From the NCBI RefSeq assembly GCF_014838735.1, contig NZ_JABUXQ010000009.1, positions 1 through 64,000 on the forward strand: DNA of 64,000 bases, read 5' to 3'. This DNA comes from Limosilactobacillus portuensis. GTDB taxonomy: Bacteria > Bacillota > Bacilli > Lactobacillales > Lactobacillaceae. Under the pieces are notes generated by a model, which was not told the origin of the DNA, made no database searches, and was given only the letters and a program-made list of their open reading frames with translations. Below are positions 20,570 through 29,665 of the stretch, in pieces; position 1 is the stretch's first letter; every line of letters starts with the position of its first letter. A program made the translations under genes and the position numbers.

Positions 20570-21290
20570 TCATAACCACCCGTGAAACGGGTGGTTTGCT
20601 CTTCGGCTAAAAGCCGATAAGATAAGCCAGCGTCTCAAGGCGCTGGCTTTTCCTTCGTCCAAGCCAAAATGCTCTGACTACTTCGCTACTGCTTTAAGCA
20701 GTGTTCGTATTACTTCGCCTTACTCTTAAAAGGGTCGGAGTATTCAACAGTGGTTAACTTATCCACCACCATATCATGCTTTTCTTGGTCTCGGATATAT
20801 TTCTTAATGGTGGATTCGTTCAACCCTACCGTACTGACATAATATCCTTCTGCCCCAAAATGGCGATTACCAAATTTATATTTTAAATTGGCATGATGAT
20901 CAAACATCATCAAAGCGCTTTTGCCCTTCAAATATCCCATGAATTGCGAAACGCTTAACTTCGGTGGAATACTTACTAACAAATGTACATGGTCAGGCAT
21001 TAAATGACCTTCAATAATCCTTACGCCTTTATACTGACATAATAATTTGATGTAATCGCGTAAGTCTTTTCGATATTGATTGTAAATTATTTTCCGTCTA
21101 TACTTTGGAATGAATACGATGTGATACTTACATAACCACTTCGTATGGGCTAAGCTATTTAGTTTATTAGCCATATTTATAAAACCTCTTTTCCCTTATT
21201 TGATTTTGGCTTGAACACCTACATCTTAAGGCAAAAGAGATCTTTATTTATATAATTTTTATCCCCCACCCGCAAAGCAGGTGGTTTTTT
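20570..21290 (-). mobile_element. IS200/IS605-type element
   Basis: About 720 bases bounded by small hairpins: ACCACCCGTGAAACGGGTGG (20575-20594) on one side and CCACCCGCAAAGCAGGTGG (21266-21284) on the other. Such subterminal hairpins, without inverted terminal repeats or target duplication, are characteristic of HUH-transposase elements. A further stem at 20622-20648 (GCCAGCG/CGCTGGC) fits a terminator for the transposase gene. Confidence 0.75.
20710..21174 (-). CDS. tnpA: IS200-type HUH transposase
   Basis: A 154-residue Y1 transposase. The HUH motif is seen in MPDHVHLLVS, and the catalytic tyrosine lies in ESTIKKYIRDQE. The N-terminal KYHIVFIPKYRRKI segment is typical. No accessory tnpB accompanies it. 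The protein appears complete and could be active. Confidence 0.92.
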   Translation of the reverse strand: MANKLNSLAHTKWLCKYHIVFIPKYRRKIIYNQYRKDLRDYIKLLCQYKGVRIIEGHLMPDHVHLLVSIPPKLSVSQFMGYLKGKSALMMFDHHANLKYKFGNRHFGAEGYYVSTVGLNESTIKKYIRDQEKHDMVVDKLTTVEYSDPFKSKAK

Positions 21291-21347
21291 GTTTCGCACA
21301 CTCGCTACGCTCCCGTGCTCAACTAGGTCTAAAGACATTAATCAACA

Positions 21348-21382
21348 ACAAGCAGGCATTTCGCTACAAAATGCCTGCTTGT
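21348..21382 (-). terminator. Terminator of the gntK-gntP operon
   Basis: ACAAGCAGGCATTT pairs with AAATGCCTGCTTGT around a 7-base loop, just behind the gntP stop. Confidence 0.75.
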
Positions 21383-21391
21383 TTAATTTAA

Positions 21392-22735
21392 TTATACAAA
21401 CAGCGAAATTAAGTATACCGAGCCCAATCCAGCCAGAGCCAAGACCGACGTCAAGGTTGACCAGGACAAGAGTGTTTCTTTCAATGATAGGCCAAAGTAA
21501 GACTTGATCATCCAGAAACCGGCATCGTTAACGTGATCACAAAAGACTGAACCAGCACCGATTGCCAGAACCATCAGCGCCGCCATCGCGGATTGTGACC
21601 CGTATTGTTGTGCCATTGGGGCGATCAAACCGGCCGCCGTCAAAGCGGAAACGGTTGAAGATCCCAGGCAGACCCGCAGGACCGCGGTAATCAGCCAAGC
21701 CGCCAGAATTGGTGACATGTGGGTGTGCAAGAATAAGTCAGAAACGTACTTGGAGATCCCCCCGGCAACTAAGACTTGCTTAAAGGCACCACCACCACCG
21801 ATAATCAGCAGCATTGGCGCAATCTGCTTAATAGATGCGGTTAAGGAATTTTCGATTTCGGCCATCTTCTTGTTGCGGTGCAGACCCATGGTAAAGATCG
21901 CAAAGATCAACGAAATCAGCATCGCCTCATCTGGAGCACAAACAAATTGAATAAATTCACCGACCGGATTGGTTTTAGGAATAATGAATGAACAAATCGT
22001 CCCGATTGCAATCAGGATAACCGGCATCATCGCGGTTAAAACAGAAATGCCAAAACCAGGCGTTTCTTCCAGCTTAAATTCCTTGTATTCACCTAAAACG
22101 GAAATATCGATGTTTTTACGGTAAACTTGCGGGTAAACCTTGTGCAGCACCCAGTTGAATACCGGGCCGGCAATAATAATGGTCGGGATGGCCGCGATAA
22201 TCCCTAGCAGTAAAACATGCCCTAAGTTAGCGTGCAGCATGTTAGCAATCGCTGTCGGTGCCGGGTGCGGTGGCAAGAAGGCGTGGGTCACATTCAAAGT
22301 AGCGGCCATCGGGATTCCCAGGTAGATCAATGGCATGTCCAATTCCCGGGCAATGATGAAGACAATTGGCAATACGACAACCAGACCAACTTCAAAGAAC
22401 AGGGCCAGGCCAATGATAAAGGATGCGAGAATAATTGCTAACTGAATCCAGCGCCGGCCAAACTTATCAATCAAAGTTGTCGCGATCCGGTAACCACCAC
22501 CGGCGTCAGAAACCAGGGCCCCGAGCATCGAACCGAAACCGAAGATAATGGCCAGGTGTCCTAATTGACTCCCAATCCCGGCTTCAATGGTGTTCGGAAT
22601 TTTAGCAATTGGCACCTTCAAGAGCAACGCAATCAGAAATGAGGTAATAATCAGTGAGACATAAGTATTGAGCTTGAGTTTAACGATTAAGAAAATCAGG
22701 AAGATAACCCCGATTAAGACAATGAGTAAGGGCAT
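21392..22735 (-). CDS. gntP: Gluconate permease
   Basis: A 447-residue GntP-family membrane transporter with 12 or more hydrophobic segments. Family patterns are IIFGFGSMLGALVSDAGGGYRIA, ATLNVTHAFLPPHPAPTAIA and the C-terminal AIGAGSVFCDHVNDAGFWM. It imports gluconate by proton symport. It follows gntK by 30 bases with a good GAAAGGAGAAT site, so the two form an operon. Within the cassette it supplies the substrate for the kinase. Confidence 0.93.
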   Translation of the reverse strand: MPLLIVLIGVIFLIFLIVKLKLNTYVSLIITSFLIALLLKVPIAKIPNTIEAGIGSQLGHLAIIFGFGSMLGALVSDAGGGYRIATTLIDKFGRRWIQLAIILASFIIGLALFFEVGLVVVLPIVFIIARELDMPLIYLGIPMAATLNVTHAFLPPHPAPTAIANMLHANLGHVLLLGIIAAIPTIIIAGPVFNWVLHKVYPQVYRKNIDISVLGEYKEFKLEETPGFGISVLTAMMPVILIAIGTICSFIIPKTNPVGEFIQFVCAPDEAMLISLIFAIFTMGLHRNKKMAEIENSLTASIKQIAPMLLIIGGGGAFKQVLVAGGISKYVSDLFLHTHMSPILAAWLITAVLRVCLGSSTVSALTAAGLIAPMAQQYGSQSAMAALMVLAIGAGSVFCDHVNDAGFWMIKSYFGLSLKETLLSWSTLTSVLALAGLGSVYLISLFV

Positions 22736-22765
22736 GTGATGAATTCTCCTTTCAGTTGATTAAAC

Positions 22766-24292
22766 TTATGAATTAGCCTGTTGTAAATCAGTAATCCGAC
22801 CGTACAGCGGTGATAACAAGGTAACGACCTGTTCAAACACTGGCTGGTATTGTTGGTAGACGGCCGCAATCGCTGCATCCGGTTGGTAAGTTTCTTTATC
22901 CCCGATAAATTTATCCACGATTGCTAAGTCCTTGACCTGGCCGATGCTCTTCATGGCCATTACTACCGCAGCTAGGCAGCCAGATTCAAAAGACTGCGGG
23001 ATTTCCACCGGGCAATTTAAGACGTCGGCTAACATTTGCTTCCAAACGGCCGACTGAGCAAAACCACCGGTTGCCGTGACACTCTTCGGTTCGCCAACCA
23101 ATTCACGCACGGCTTTAAAGACACTGTTAATGTTCATACAGATACCTTCCATAACCGCTCGGAGCATGTCAGCTCTAGTATGCAGCTGCGATAAGCCAAA
23201 GAAGCTTCCCCGAGCGTTGGCATTCCACAAAGGTGCTCTTTCGCCACCCAAGTACGGGTTGAAGATTAATCCATACGAACCGGCCGGCACGTTAGCGATC
23301 ACCTCGTTGGCCAGGGCATAAGCGTCAATGCCTTCATTTTTCACGGCACTGGCATCCACTAGGTGTTCGACCGCCCACTGGAAAACGTCACCCCCGTTAT
23401 TCAAGGGACCGCCAATCACCCATAAACCATTATCAACGGCGTAGCAGAATAAGCGTTGCTGCGGGTCGATTACGGGATGGTCGGTAACCACTCTGACAGC
23501 TGCCGATGTGCCGATGGTAATGGCAACTGTGTCTTGCGACAAGGCACCCACACCTAAATTAGATAAGGCCCCGTCAAACGCTCCGTAGACAAACGGGGTA
23601 TCCGCCGGAATTCCCATCTTGACCTGGGCTTGATGACGCAGACCAACTTCTTGATGGGTACCCGCAACAATTTTTGGCAATTGTGATGCTTGTACATGGG
23701 CTAGTTGCAATGCTTCCGGATCCCAATCGGCAGAATTAATGTTCATCATGCCGGTACATGAAGCGATCGAAATATCGACCTTAAAGACCCCGAACAAGCG
23801 GTAAAAGAGATAGGACTTAATATCCCCGATATAGGCCGCTTGCTCAAGTTTGTCAGCGTCTGTTTCGTGCAGCCACATCAGCTTAGTGAGTGGCGACATC
23901 GGGTGAATGGGCGTCCCGGTTTTCAGGTAAATTTGCTTACCTTGAGCTGAACTCTTTAACTTAGCCGCTACTTTGCGGGCCCGCGTATCGGCCCAAGTCA
24001 TCACGCGACTTTGGGGATGAAAATCCTGGTCCAGCAAGATCACACTTTGATTTGCGCTAGAAAAAGAGACTGCTAATAGCTGACCCTGCTTTAAATCAGC
24101 TTGAGCCGCCGCGTCGTGGATTACTTTTTCCACTGCGGCCACTAATTGATCAGGATCTTGTTCCGCCATCCCGCTAGGATCACGATAAAGCGTATATCCC
24201 TGTTTACTGGTTGTGAGAACGTGGGCTTGGTCGTCATACAGAACCGCCTTAGTACTGGTCGTGCCCACATCAACACCAATGTAGTAATTCAA
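22766..24292 (-). CDS. gntK: Gluconokinase (FGGY family)
   Basis: A 508-residue FGGY carbohydrate kinase. The phosphate-binding motif IGVDVGTTSTKAVLYD opens the protein, GAFDGALSNLG and the C-terminal TGGFAQSAVWKQMLADVL follow. In lactobacilli such enzymes phosphorylate gluconate to 6-phosphogluconate, which enters the phosphoketolase or pentose-phosphate route. Linkage to GntP and a LacI regulator supports gluconate over xylulose or glycerol. First gene of the operon. Confidence 0.88.
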   Translation of the reverse strand: MNYYIGVDVGTTSTKAVLYDDQAHVLTTSKQGYTLYRDPSGMAEQDPDQLVAAVEKVIHDAAAQADLKQGQLLAVSFSSANQSVILLDQDFHPQSRVMTWADTRARKVAAKLKSSAQGKQIYLKTGTPIHPMSPLTKLMWLHETDADKLEQAAYIGDIKSYLFYRLFGVFKVDISIASCTGMMNINSADWDPEALQLAHVQASQLPKIVAGTHQEVGLRHQAQVKMGIPADTPFVYGAFDGALSNLGVGALSQDTVAITIGTSAAVRVVTDHPVIDPQQRLFCYAVDNGLWVIGGPLNNGGDVFQWAVEHLVDASAVKNEGIDAYALANEVIANVPAGSYGLIFNPYLGGERAPLWNANARGSFFGLSQLHTRADMLRAVMEGICMNINSVFKAVRELVGEPKSVTATGGFAQSAVWKQMLADVLNCPVEIPQSFESGCLAAVVMAMKSIGQVKDLAIVDKFIGDKETYQPDAAIAAVYQQYQPVFEQVVTLLSPLYGRITDLQQANS

Positions 24293-24312
24293 AATGCTTC
24301 CCCTCCTATTAC

Positions 24313-24396
24313 TGTAAGCGTTTTAGTTTATCGATACACCAAGCATAATATAGCTAATTGTAATCGCTGTCAATACATTTTAGGAAATCGTTTTCA
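24313..24396 (-). promoter_or_regulatory. Promoter and operators of the gluconate operon
   Basis: On the minus strand a consensus -35 TTGACA (24368-24373) and TATTAT (24345-24350) are exactly 17 bases apart. A CcpA-like cre site lies upstream (24383-24396, TGAAAACGATTTCC) and another downstream of the start (24313-24326, TGTAAGCGTTTTAG on the plus strand). Either could be bound by CcpA or by the linked LacI-type protein, which share this operator style. Confidence 0.75.
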
Positions 24397-24405
24397 TAAA
24401 ATCAC

Positions 24406-24413
24406 CAATTAAC
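24406..24413. repeat. 8-base direct repeat flanking the gluconate cassette (right copy)
   Basis: Second copy of CAATTAAC. The istB frame resumes at the next base (24414). Confidence 0.6.
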
Positions 24414-24899
24414 CAACAACAAATCGCCGAGTTTGCGACTATGTCATTTTTGGATAACCAAGAGAACATTATCTTTATTGGCAGTCCTGGTGTAGGCAAA
24501 ACCCACCTATCCATTGGACTCGGCATTGAAGCATGCCGACAAGGCGTACGCACATTATTTATAAATTGTCATGAATTAATTCTTAGATTAGAGGCAGCTC
24601 AAGAAAAGCAACATTTAGAGCGCGTAATGCGTCGATATGAAAGGTATGATCTATTGATCATTGATGAGTTAGGCTATCTACCAGTATCGGCGAATGAAGC
24701 CAAACTATTATTTCAACTAATAAATGGCCGCTATGAACGTAAATCAACGATCATAACGACCAATGTACCATTATCAAGTTGGGGAACCGTTCTCAATAGC
24801 ACGGCGACGGCAGAAGCTATCTTAGACCGTCTTGTCTATCATTCACATGTGATTAAGATCAAGGGAAAGTCATATCGTTTAGCATCGTTCAATTCTTAA
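24414..24899 (+). pseudogene. istB: IS21-family helper ATPase IstB, 3' part
   Basis: The remaining 161 codons of istB, in frame with the 5' part once the cassette and one CAATTAAC are removed. It holds the AAA+ core: Walker A (GSPGVGKTH), Walker B (LLIIDELGYLP) and the sensor region (KSTIITTNVPLSSWG). An ATG at 24441 could start a shorter protein, but its N-terminal IstA-binding region would be missing. Confidence 0.88.
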
Positions 24900-24960
24900 A
24901 CCGCCCAAATCATACATTTTTAAACCGCCATAAAATGACAATTTAAAACCGCCCTTGACA

Positions 24961-25713
24961 ACCGGTAAAGTCTCGTTTAGGAACCAATGTCCGCACAAAG
25001 TCATCACACAGCCGGTAAAGGTTAGACTGAAGCATCGGGGCACTTGCAACAACGAATGGTGAAGTAGCTTGATCCAGCAGGACATCATCCACTTCATCAA
25101 TAATAACGTAATGGTACGGCCGTAAGTATTGACCATCCTTATTGGCTGCTAAGTTATTGAATAAGTAGTCAAAGGCCAGGTTACTAGCGGTCGTATAGAG
25201 AATATCTGAGTTATACCATTGCCGCTTTTCTTCTGGGCGAACCTTTCGCTCAGGATCATCCTTCGGGAACCCGGTACTTACTGTTAGTCCCATCCATTCA
25301 TAAACGGGCGCCAACTGTTCTTCATCACGTTGCGCCAAGTAAGCGTTCGGTGTAACTAGGATTGCGCCCCCTTGCCACTCAGCGCATTCAGGTATAGCGC
25401 AAGGGTCGCGGTTAACGTTTTTCCCTTCACCGGTTTTCATTTCAGCGATGTACCCCTGATTAAGGACAATTGCCCCCATTACCTGAGCATCATACGGGAA
25501 CATCTTTAGCACCCGTAAATCGGCCTCACGCATAGCTGCAAAAGCACGAGGAAGAATTTGGTCAACAGTTTTACCGTCAGCCAATTGCTTTTGGAGAATC
25601 TTAGTTTGTGACTTTAATTCCTCATCACTCATCTTGCGCATCTTGGGAGCCCATTTATTGACTTTCCGCAGTTGGCGCTTAATTTGGTGACGTTCAAAAG
25701 CATCAAGAATCAT
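24961..25713 (-). pseudogene. secA2: Accessory Sec ATPase SecA2, N-terminal part with a scrambled Walker A segment
   Basis: This 251-codon fragment holds the first nucleotide-binding domain of SecA2 up to VPKRDFTG. After MKTGEGK the protein reads NVNRDPCAIPEC instead of the expected TLTATLALYLNA. An extra A in the coding-strand A5 run (25418-25422) shifts the frame, and loss of one G in the G5 run (25367-25371) restores it 16 codons later. GKT thus becomes GKN. The Walker B region (YVIIDEVDDVLLD) is intact. SecA2 would power export of glycosylated adhesins through SecY2. The start ATG overlaps the asp3 stop by four bases. Confidence 0.88.
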
Positions 25714-26615
25714 TTAACTTTCACCCCTCCCCATAATCCATTGATTGCGTGAGTAATTGTAATAATCCAGTCCGGATCAACTAAGTTAGCCGTACTCCAC
25801 TCGGGAATATCACGACTGGCGTAAATTTCATAGTCAATATGCAATTTGTCATCCTGACTTTCTTCCGTCAGTAGCAGCTGTGTCTTGGGACTAGCCTGGT
25901 GAACCTTCCGTAAGACCTTATCTAGGTCAGCAGATGTACTAATTAAGTGTGCATAAAGCTGGTTTTTCTGTTCAATCCAATGAACAATTGCGTCAGCCAG
26001 GTCACCATCATACTGCCACCCAATACTGATGATCTGTAAAGGCAAGCCATTGAGCATCTTGCTAACCGTTTCCCAGGTTTTCTTCACCCGCTTTGGATCA
26101 TGCATTACGACAATATTAACCGGCTGATCAGAATCTGAATTAACTGGCTTGTGGAACCATAAATCATTGTGAACACTACGGGGAAGCTTAGCCGGACAAA
26201 TTTCAAGCCGTTTAAATTGTAGGCTAGTACACCCCGTATTTACGAGACTAACTTCGTAATGAACGGCCCCCTCTGGAAACGTAAATGCCTTTTCAAGGTT
26301 ATGAAATTCAAGCCGACTAATTTCATCCCCCTGTCCATTAAAGAAGACGATTCGGGTAAAGAAACCCTGTGCTGGCTCGGACGACGCCTTAATTGAAATT
26401 CGGTAGCGCTGGTTAATTCGTAACAATGGTAATTGGGGAACAATCTTATTCGCCTGAAAATTATAGACGGAGCCCCACTTAATAATATCCTTCCCGGGGA
26501 CCATTAACGGATTATTAAAGTCCACTTCCTTTTTGGCGGAAATCGTTACTTTGGACCCGTTATAGTAGGTATTCCACGATGGTCCCCAATATACTTGGTT
26601 AATATAATTCTGCAT
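25710..26615 (-). CDS. asp3: Accessory Sec protein Asp3
   Basis: A 301-residue protein of the Asp3 family. Asp1, Asp2 and Asp3 form a complex that helps target and modify serine-rich adhesins before SecA2-dependent export. The N-terminal YWGPSWNTYYNGS and the beta-rich YRISIKASSEPAQGFFTRIVFFNGQG region are typical. The open frame extends to 26636, but AGGAAGGG at suitable spacing and lack of overlap with asp2 favour the ATG at 26615. It overlaps secA2 by four bases (ATGA). Confidence 0.85.
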   Translation of the reverse strand: MQNYINQVYWGPSWNTYYNGSKVTISAKKEVDFNNPLMVPGKDIIKWGSVYNFQANKIVPQLPLLRINQRYRISIKASSEPAQGFFTRIVFFNGQGDEISRLEFHNLEKAFTFPEGAVHYEVSLVNTGCTSLQFKRLEICPAKLPRSVHNDLWFHKPVNSDSDQPVNIVVMHDPKRVKKTWETVSKMLNGLPLQIISIGWQYDGDLADAIVHWIEQKNQLYAHLISTSADLDKVLRKVHQASPKTQLLLTEESQDDKLHIDYEIYASRDIPEWSTANLVDPDWIITITHAINGLWGGVKVK

Positions 26616-26619
26616 CTTA

Positions 26620-28131
26620 TTAGCCCTTCCTGCCAAAATCGTTTTGCATTAGTTCCTTTAGTCGACTGACAAACCAGCTAACAACTTCTGGATCGTCATT
26701 GTGTCGTCCAGGGAAACCCTTATAAATAAACTGCCGCGCTTTCTTTACCGCACGATTGTTTGATAGATCATGATATGCCAAATTATCGTAGTCATCATCT
26801 TTCATGTAAGCGATAAATAACTTCGTATTCGTCAGGTCACATTCAGTAAAGTCTTCCCAGAATGTTTGGTCAATCATATTTAGATCGGCAATGCTTAATT
26901 TCTTCGTTAATTGTGAATCAATATCAAAAATCGTATCAAATTCATCTGGACGGTGAAGACGACCACGTAACGCGACGTAACCCAGGTTAGTAATTGGCTT
27001 AGAAACAATGATTGCATGAGCTGACAATTCCGCACCATACTTTAGTGCCGGATAAGTTCCCATTGAAATCCCATTCATTACTAACTGATCCTTGGTGAAT
27101 CCCAGCTCTTTCAAGTGGGTCATGATCTTTTCTTTGATTAACTCTGAAATTTTAGCGCCGGTGTAGAACTGACCAACTTCAAGCCGGGGATCCGTAAACA
27201 GGAGGGATGGGGCATGGACACTTCTGAATAGCGGGTAAGCTTCAAACCCTTCCAATTCACGGGCACCAGAAAAGTAAACATTTAGCGGTGGCTTTAGATC
27301 GCCAGGATTAAAGTAAACGCCAACCTCTTCTCTTGTTTGTGGATCAACTAGCCGATCTCCACCAACAATATAATGACCAACACCTCGTCGTGACCAACGA
27401 AGGTGCAGGTTACCAAGAATCAGTACCCCTTGACCACGAGCCTCTAACTGAACATTGGTTAACCGACCAACTTCAAGCGGCTCAAGCGGCAAATCTTGTT
27501 CATCTGAAGTATCCATATCAAGAATAAATGACTTAGCGGGATCACCATCTCCACCTAGCGAACTGTAAAATGCCCGCAACCGAAGATGTAAGTCATCAGT
27601 ATTTTGGTGTTCAAGCCAAAACTTAATTACTCGATTTGGGTCAACGTAAAGAGATGGCCGATAATTACCTAACGAACGCCACTCCTCCTTTGTATCAACA
27701 TTCAGAATCAGGTGACCCTCATCATGGAACTGCATTTCTTGAACATACCGATCATTAAGCATCAGGCTTTGTGGTGAAATCCGCATCCCCGATTGACCAA
27801 AGTAATACTTACTAGGCAAGGTATTAATTAGTGCTTGCGGCTCCTCATTAATTGGCTTGGCTAGTTGGAGACGGAGATATGTTTGCCCCGCAAGACTAAT
27901 TTGTTCCTTAGCTTCCGGAACATAAAGGACAGTGTAAGGATCAGATAACCACTGCAGCTTTGCCCAATCTTCATCACTCAACTGGGTTGCTCCAGTAATA
28001 ATAACAACCGTATAGCGGTGTGGCTTTTCCTCTTTTATCGGTCGCGGATAAGCATTATATTCCCACTTAACATCTTTCGGAATCGCGTAATTTACTGACC
28101 AATCGCTTGGCCCTAGTTGAAGGACATTCAT
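26620..28131 (-). CDS. asp2: Accessory Sec protein Asp2 (alpha/beta-hydrolase-like acetyltransferase)
   Basis: A 503-residue Asp2 protein. It starts MNVLQLGPSDWS, a hallmark of the family. The hydrolase nucleophile elbow is visible as NGISMGTYPALKYG (GxSxG). In streptococci Asp2 O-acetylates GlcNAc on the adhesin and is needed for export. The C-terminal region ends in an HNDDPEVVSWF segment that could supply the catalytic His/Asp. It lies 11 bases behind asp1. Confidence 0.88.
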   Translation of the reverse strand: MNVLQLGPSDWSVNYAIPKDVKWEYNAYPRPIKEEKPHRYTVVIITGATQLSDEDWAKLQWLSDPYTVLYVPEAKEQISLAGQTYLRLQLAKPINEEPQALINTLPSKYYFGQSGMRISPQSLMLNDRYVQEMQFHDEGHLILNVDTKEEWRSLGNYRPSLYVDPNRVIKFWLEHQNTDDLHLRLRAFYSSLGGDGDPAKSFILDMDTSDEQDLPLEPLEVGRLTNVQLEARGQGVLILGNLHLRWSRRGVGHYIVGGDRLVDPQTREEVGVYFNPGDLKPPLNVYFSGARELEGFEAYPLFRSVHAPSLLFTDPRLEVGQFYTGAKISELIKEKIMTHLKELGFTKDQLVMNGISMGTYPALKYGAELSAHAIIVSKPITNLGYVALRGRLHRPDEFDTIFDIDSQLTKKLSIADLNMIDQTFWEDFTECDLTNTKLFIAYMKDDDYDNLAYHDLSNNRAVKKARQFIYKGFPGRHNDDPEVVSWFVSRLKELMQNDFGRKG

Positions 28132-28142
28132 TAACTCTCACC

Positions 28143-29663
28143 TCACTTTGCAGTAACTCGTTGCCAAACCTTCAGCATATTCTCTTCTGAATACTGGTTA
28201 AGCATTTGAACATCATACGTTAGCGCCATATTCCAATTCTTCAAGCTATCCATGTAGTAACTTAAAGCTACTGGCAGCTGAAGCATATTCTCACAAACAA
28301 AGCCATTTTTCCGATCAACAATAGCAGCTGTTCCAACTTGACGAATTTGCGGAATTCCAACATTGATTGTTGCCATTTGAAGGAAACTATCCGGATGTTC
28401 TCCCCAGTCAATAACGAGGCGAATCTTATCCAAGGCACTCATCACATCATTATTGTTTGTCCAGCGATGAACCCGAATTTCTAGTTCAGGTGTTTGATCA
28501 TCTTCATCAGGAAGGGATCGTTTTAGCATTGGTTTTTCTGGCTTTAACTTAAATTCTCCTGGGTGGGCAGCCTTAAGTTCTTCAATCATCTGGTTTGCCA
28601 ACTGCTCTTTTTCGCTAGTATAGGCAAACATGTATAAAGCCTCTCCCTTAGGATTCTTGAGGAGTCGTTGGTAAACTAGTTCGATAATCGGCCGCAGCAT
28701 GTTGGGATCAACATCTTCCACGAAGACACCGATCCGTTGCTGACTAATCCGCTGACTGTGTCCCAATTTGAACTGGGACGGAAATAGAGGAATTACCCCC
28801 GTCTGGATGGCAACCACGTATGATTTTTTTAACATTGCAGACGTTTCTTCTGAATCGACAAGGACCCCTTGATTAGCCTCCCCACGTAATACTTGGAGCG
28901 TTTTTTGGAAGGGATGCCAGCCACTGACTGAATAAACCGGCCGCAATTTAGCAAAGGTTTCATTTTTAACCAAGGAATGATCGTCCATCGTTACGATTAA
29001 GTTATCTTCTTTATGAAGATGGGCAAGGAATTGAGTCTCCACGATCTCGGAAACCAAATCTGTCAACCGTGAATATTGAAGTTGCTTAGTAAAGCGTGGC
29101 AAATCAGCATTGATTTCTACTTCATTGCTTTGCAAGTGATGTTTGAAGCGCCAATGTCCCTGCTCATCATAATAGGTGTGGAGAACTGGACGTCGATTAT
29201 CTAGTTGCCTTTCACGAGAAATAAAACCGCGACTGTCAAAATCAAGGATGCGGTTGATCCTTCCATGTTGATCGTAGTACTCAACGGTAAGGATTTTCCC
29301 TTGATTATCAAATGTTACCTTAGCGTAAAGCTTATCTTTACGGATCGCATATACCCGAAAGGCCGTGTAGTTAAAGCTAATATCATCCGGCCAGTTAAGA
29401 TCATTCACATCAATAATTCGACTGGCAAAGTGATTAACCCCCTGTAAATAATCAAACACAGAAAAAATCTTTGAAGGTGCTAACGCCATTTCGTTTAGTT
29501 TTGTCATTAGCTGGGGCTGGTAATCAGTTATTACTAGTCCTGCTTTATTCTGGGTATTTTGTAACAATTGCATGTGACTCGTTGCATCATCAAAAGCAAT
29601 CTTCGGGACAGTTGTCGCCCAGTCTTCCATTAATTCATGCCAAGCTGGTACCAAGTAATCCAA
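28143..29663 (-). CDS. asp1: Accessory Sec protein Asp1
   Basis: A 506-residue Asp1-family protein, structurally a catalytically inactive GT-B fold that binds the adhesin glycans. Family features include the N-terminal YLVPAWHELMEDW segment, the central DxxGxIxxxxYYDQHGRINRILDFD repeats and a C-terminal INVGIPQIRQVGTAAI stretch. It begins two bases after the secY2 stop. It looks intact. Confidence 0.85.
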   Translation of the reverse strand: MDYLVPAWHELMEDWATTVPKIAFDDATSHMQLLQNTQNKAGLVITDYQPQLMTKLNEMALAPSKIFSVFDYLQGVNHFASRIIDVNDLNWPDDISFNYTAFRVYAIRKDKLYAKVTFDNQGKILTVEYYDQHGRINRILDFDSRGFISRERQLDNRRPVLHTYYDEQGHWRFKHHLQSNEVEINADLPRFTKQLQYSRLTDLVSEIVETQFLAHLHKEDNLIVTMDDHSLVKNETFAKLRPVYSVSGWHPFQKTLQVLRGEANQGVLVDSEETSAMLKKSYVVAIQTGVIPLFPSQFKLGHSQRISQQRIGVFVEDVDPNMLRPIIELVYQRLLKNPKGEALYMFAYTSEKEQLANQMIEELKAAHPGEFKLKPEKPMLKRSLPDEDDQTPELEIRVHRWTNNNDVMSALDKIRLVIDWGEHPDSFLQMATINVGIPQIRQVGTAAIVDRKNGFVCENMLQLPVALSYYMDSLKNWNMALTYDVQMLNQYSEENMLKVWQRVTAK

Positions 29664-29665
29664 GT

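Larger units (their letters stand above)
17860..24960. mobile_element. 7.1-kb IS21-family element carrying a nested gluconate cassette, inserted in secA2
   Basis: The ends are imperfect inverted repeats: TGTAGAGGGCGGTTATAAAA at the left and, reversed, TGTCAAGGGCGGTTTTAAAT at the right, each followed by a second GGCGGTTT copy, as in IS21 multiple-repeat ends. Between them are istA, istB and, inside istB, the gnt cassette. No target duplication is evident. Removal of exactly 17860-24960 restores an in-frame secA2. Both ends lie in the same gene, so the element arrived as one unit or the cassette entered afterwards. Confidence 0.85.

Noticed and set aside
17860-24960. Prophage or integrative conjugative element
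   Set aside because: There is no integrase, relaxase, structural or replication gene; insertion-sequence genes and a sugar-acid operon account for the whole segment.
24879-25136. 85-codon minus-strand frame across the IS21/secA2 junction
   Set aside because: It is an out-of-frame reading that joins the IS end to secA2 sequence; both parts are explained otherwise.
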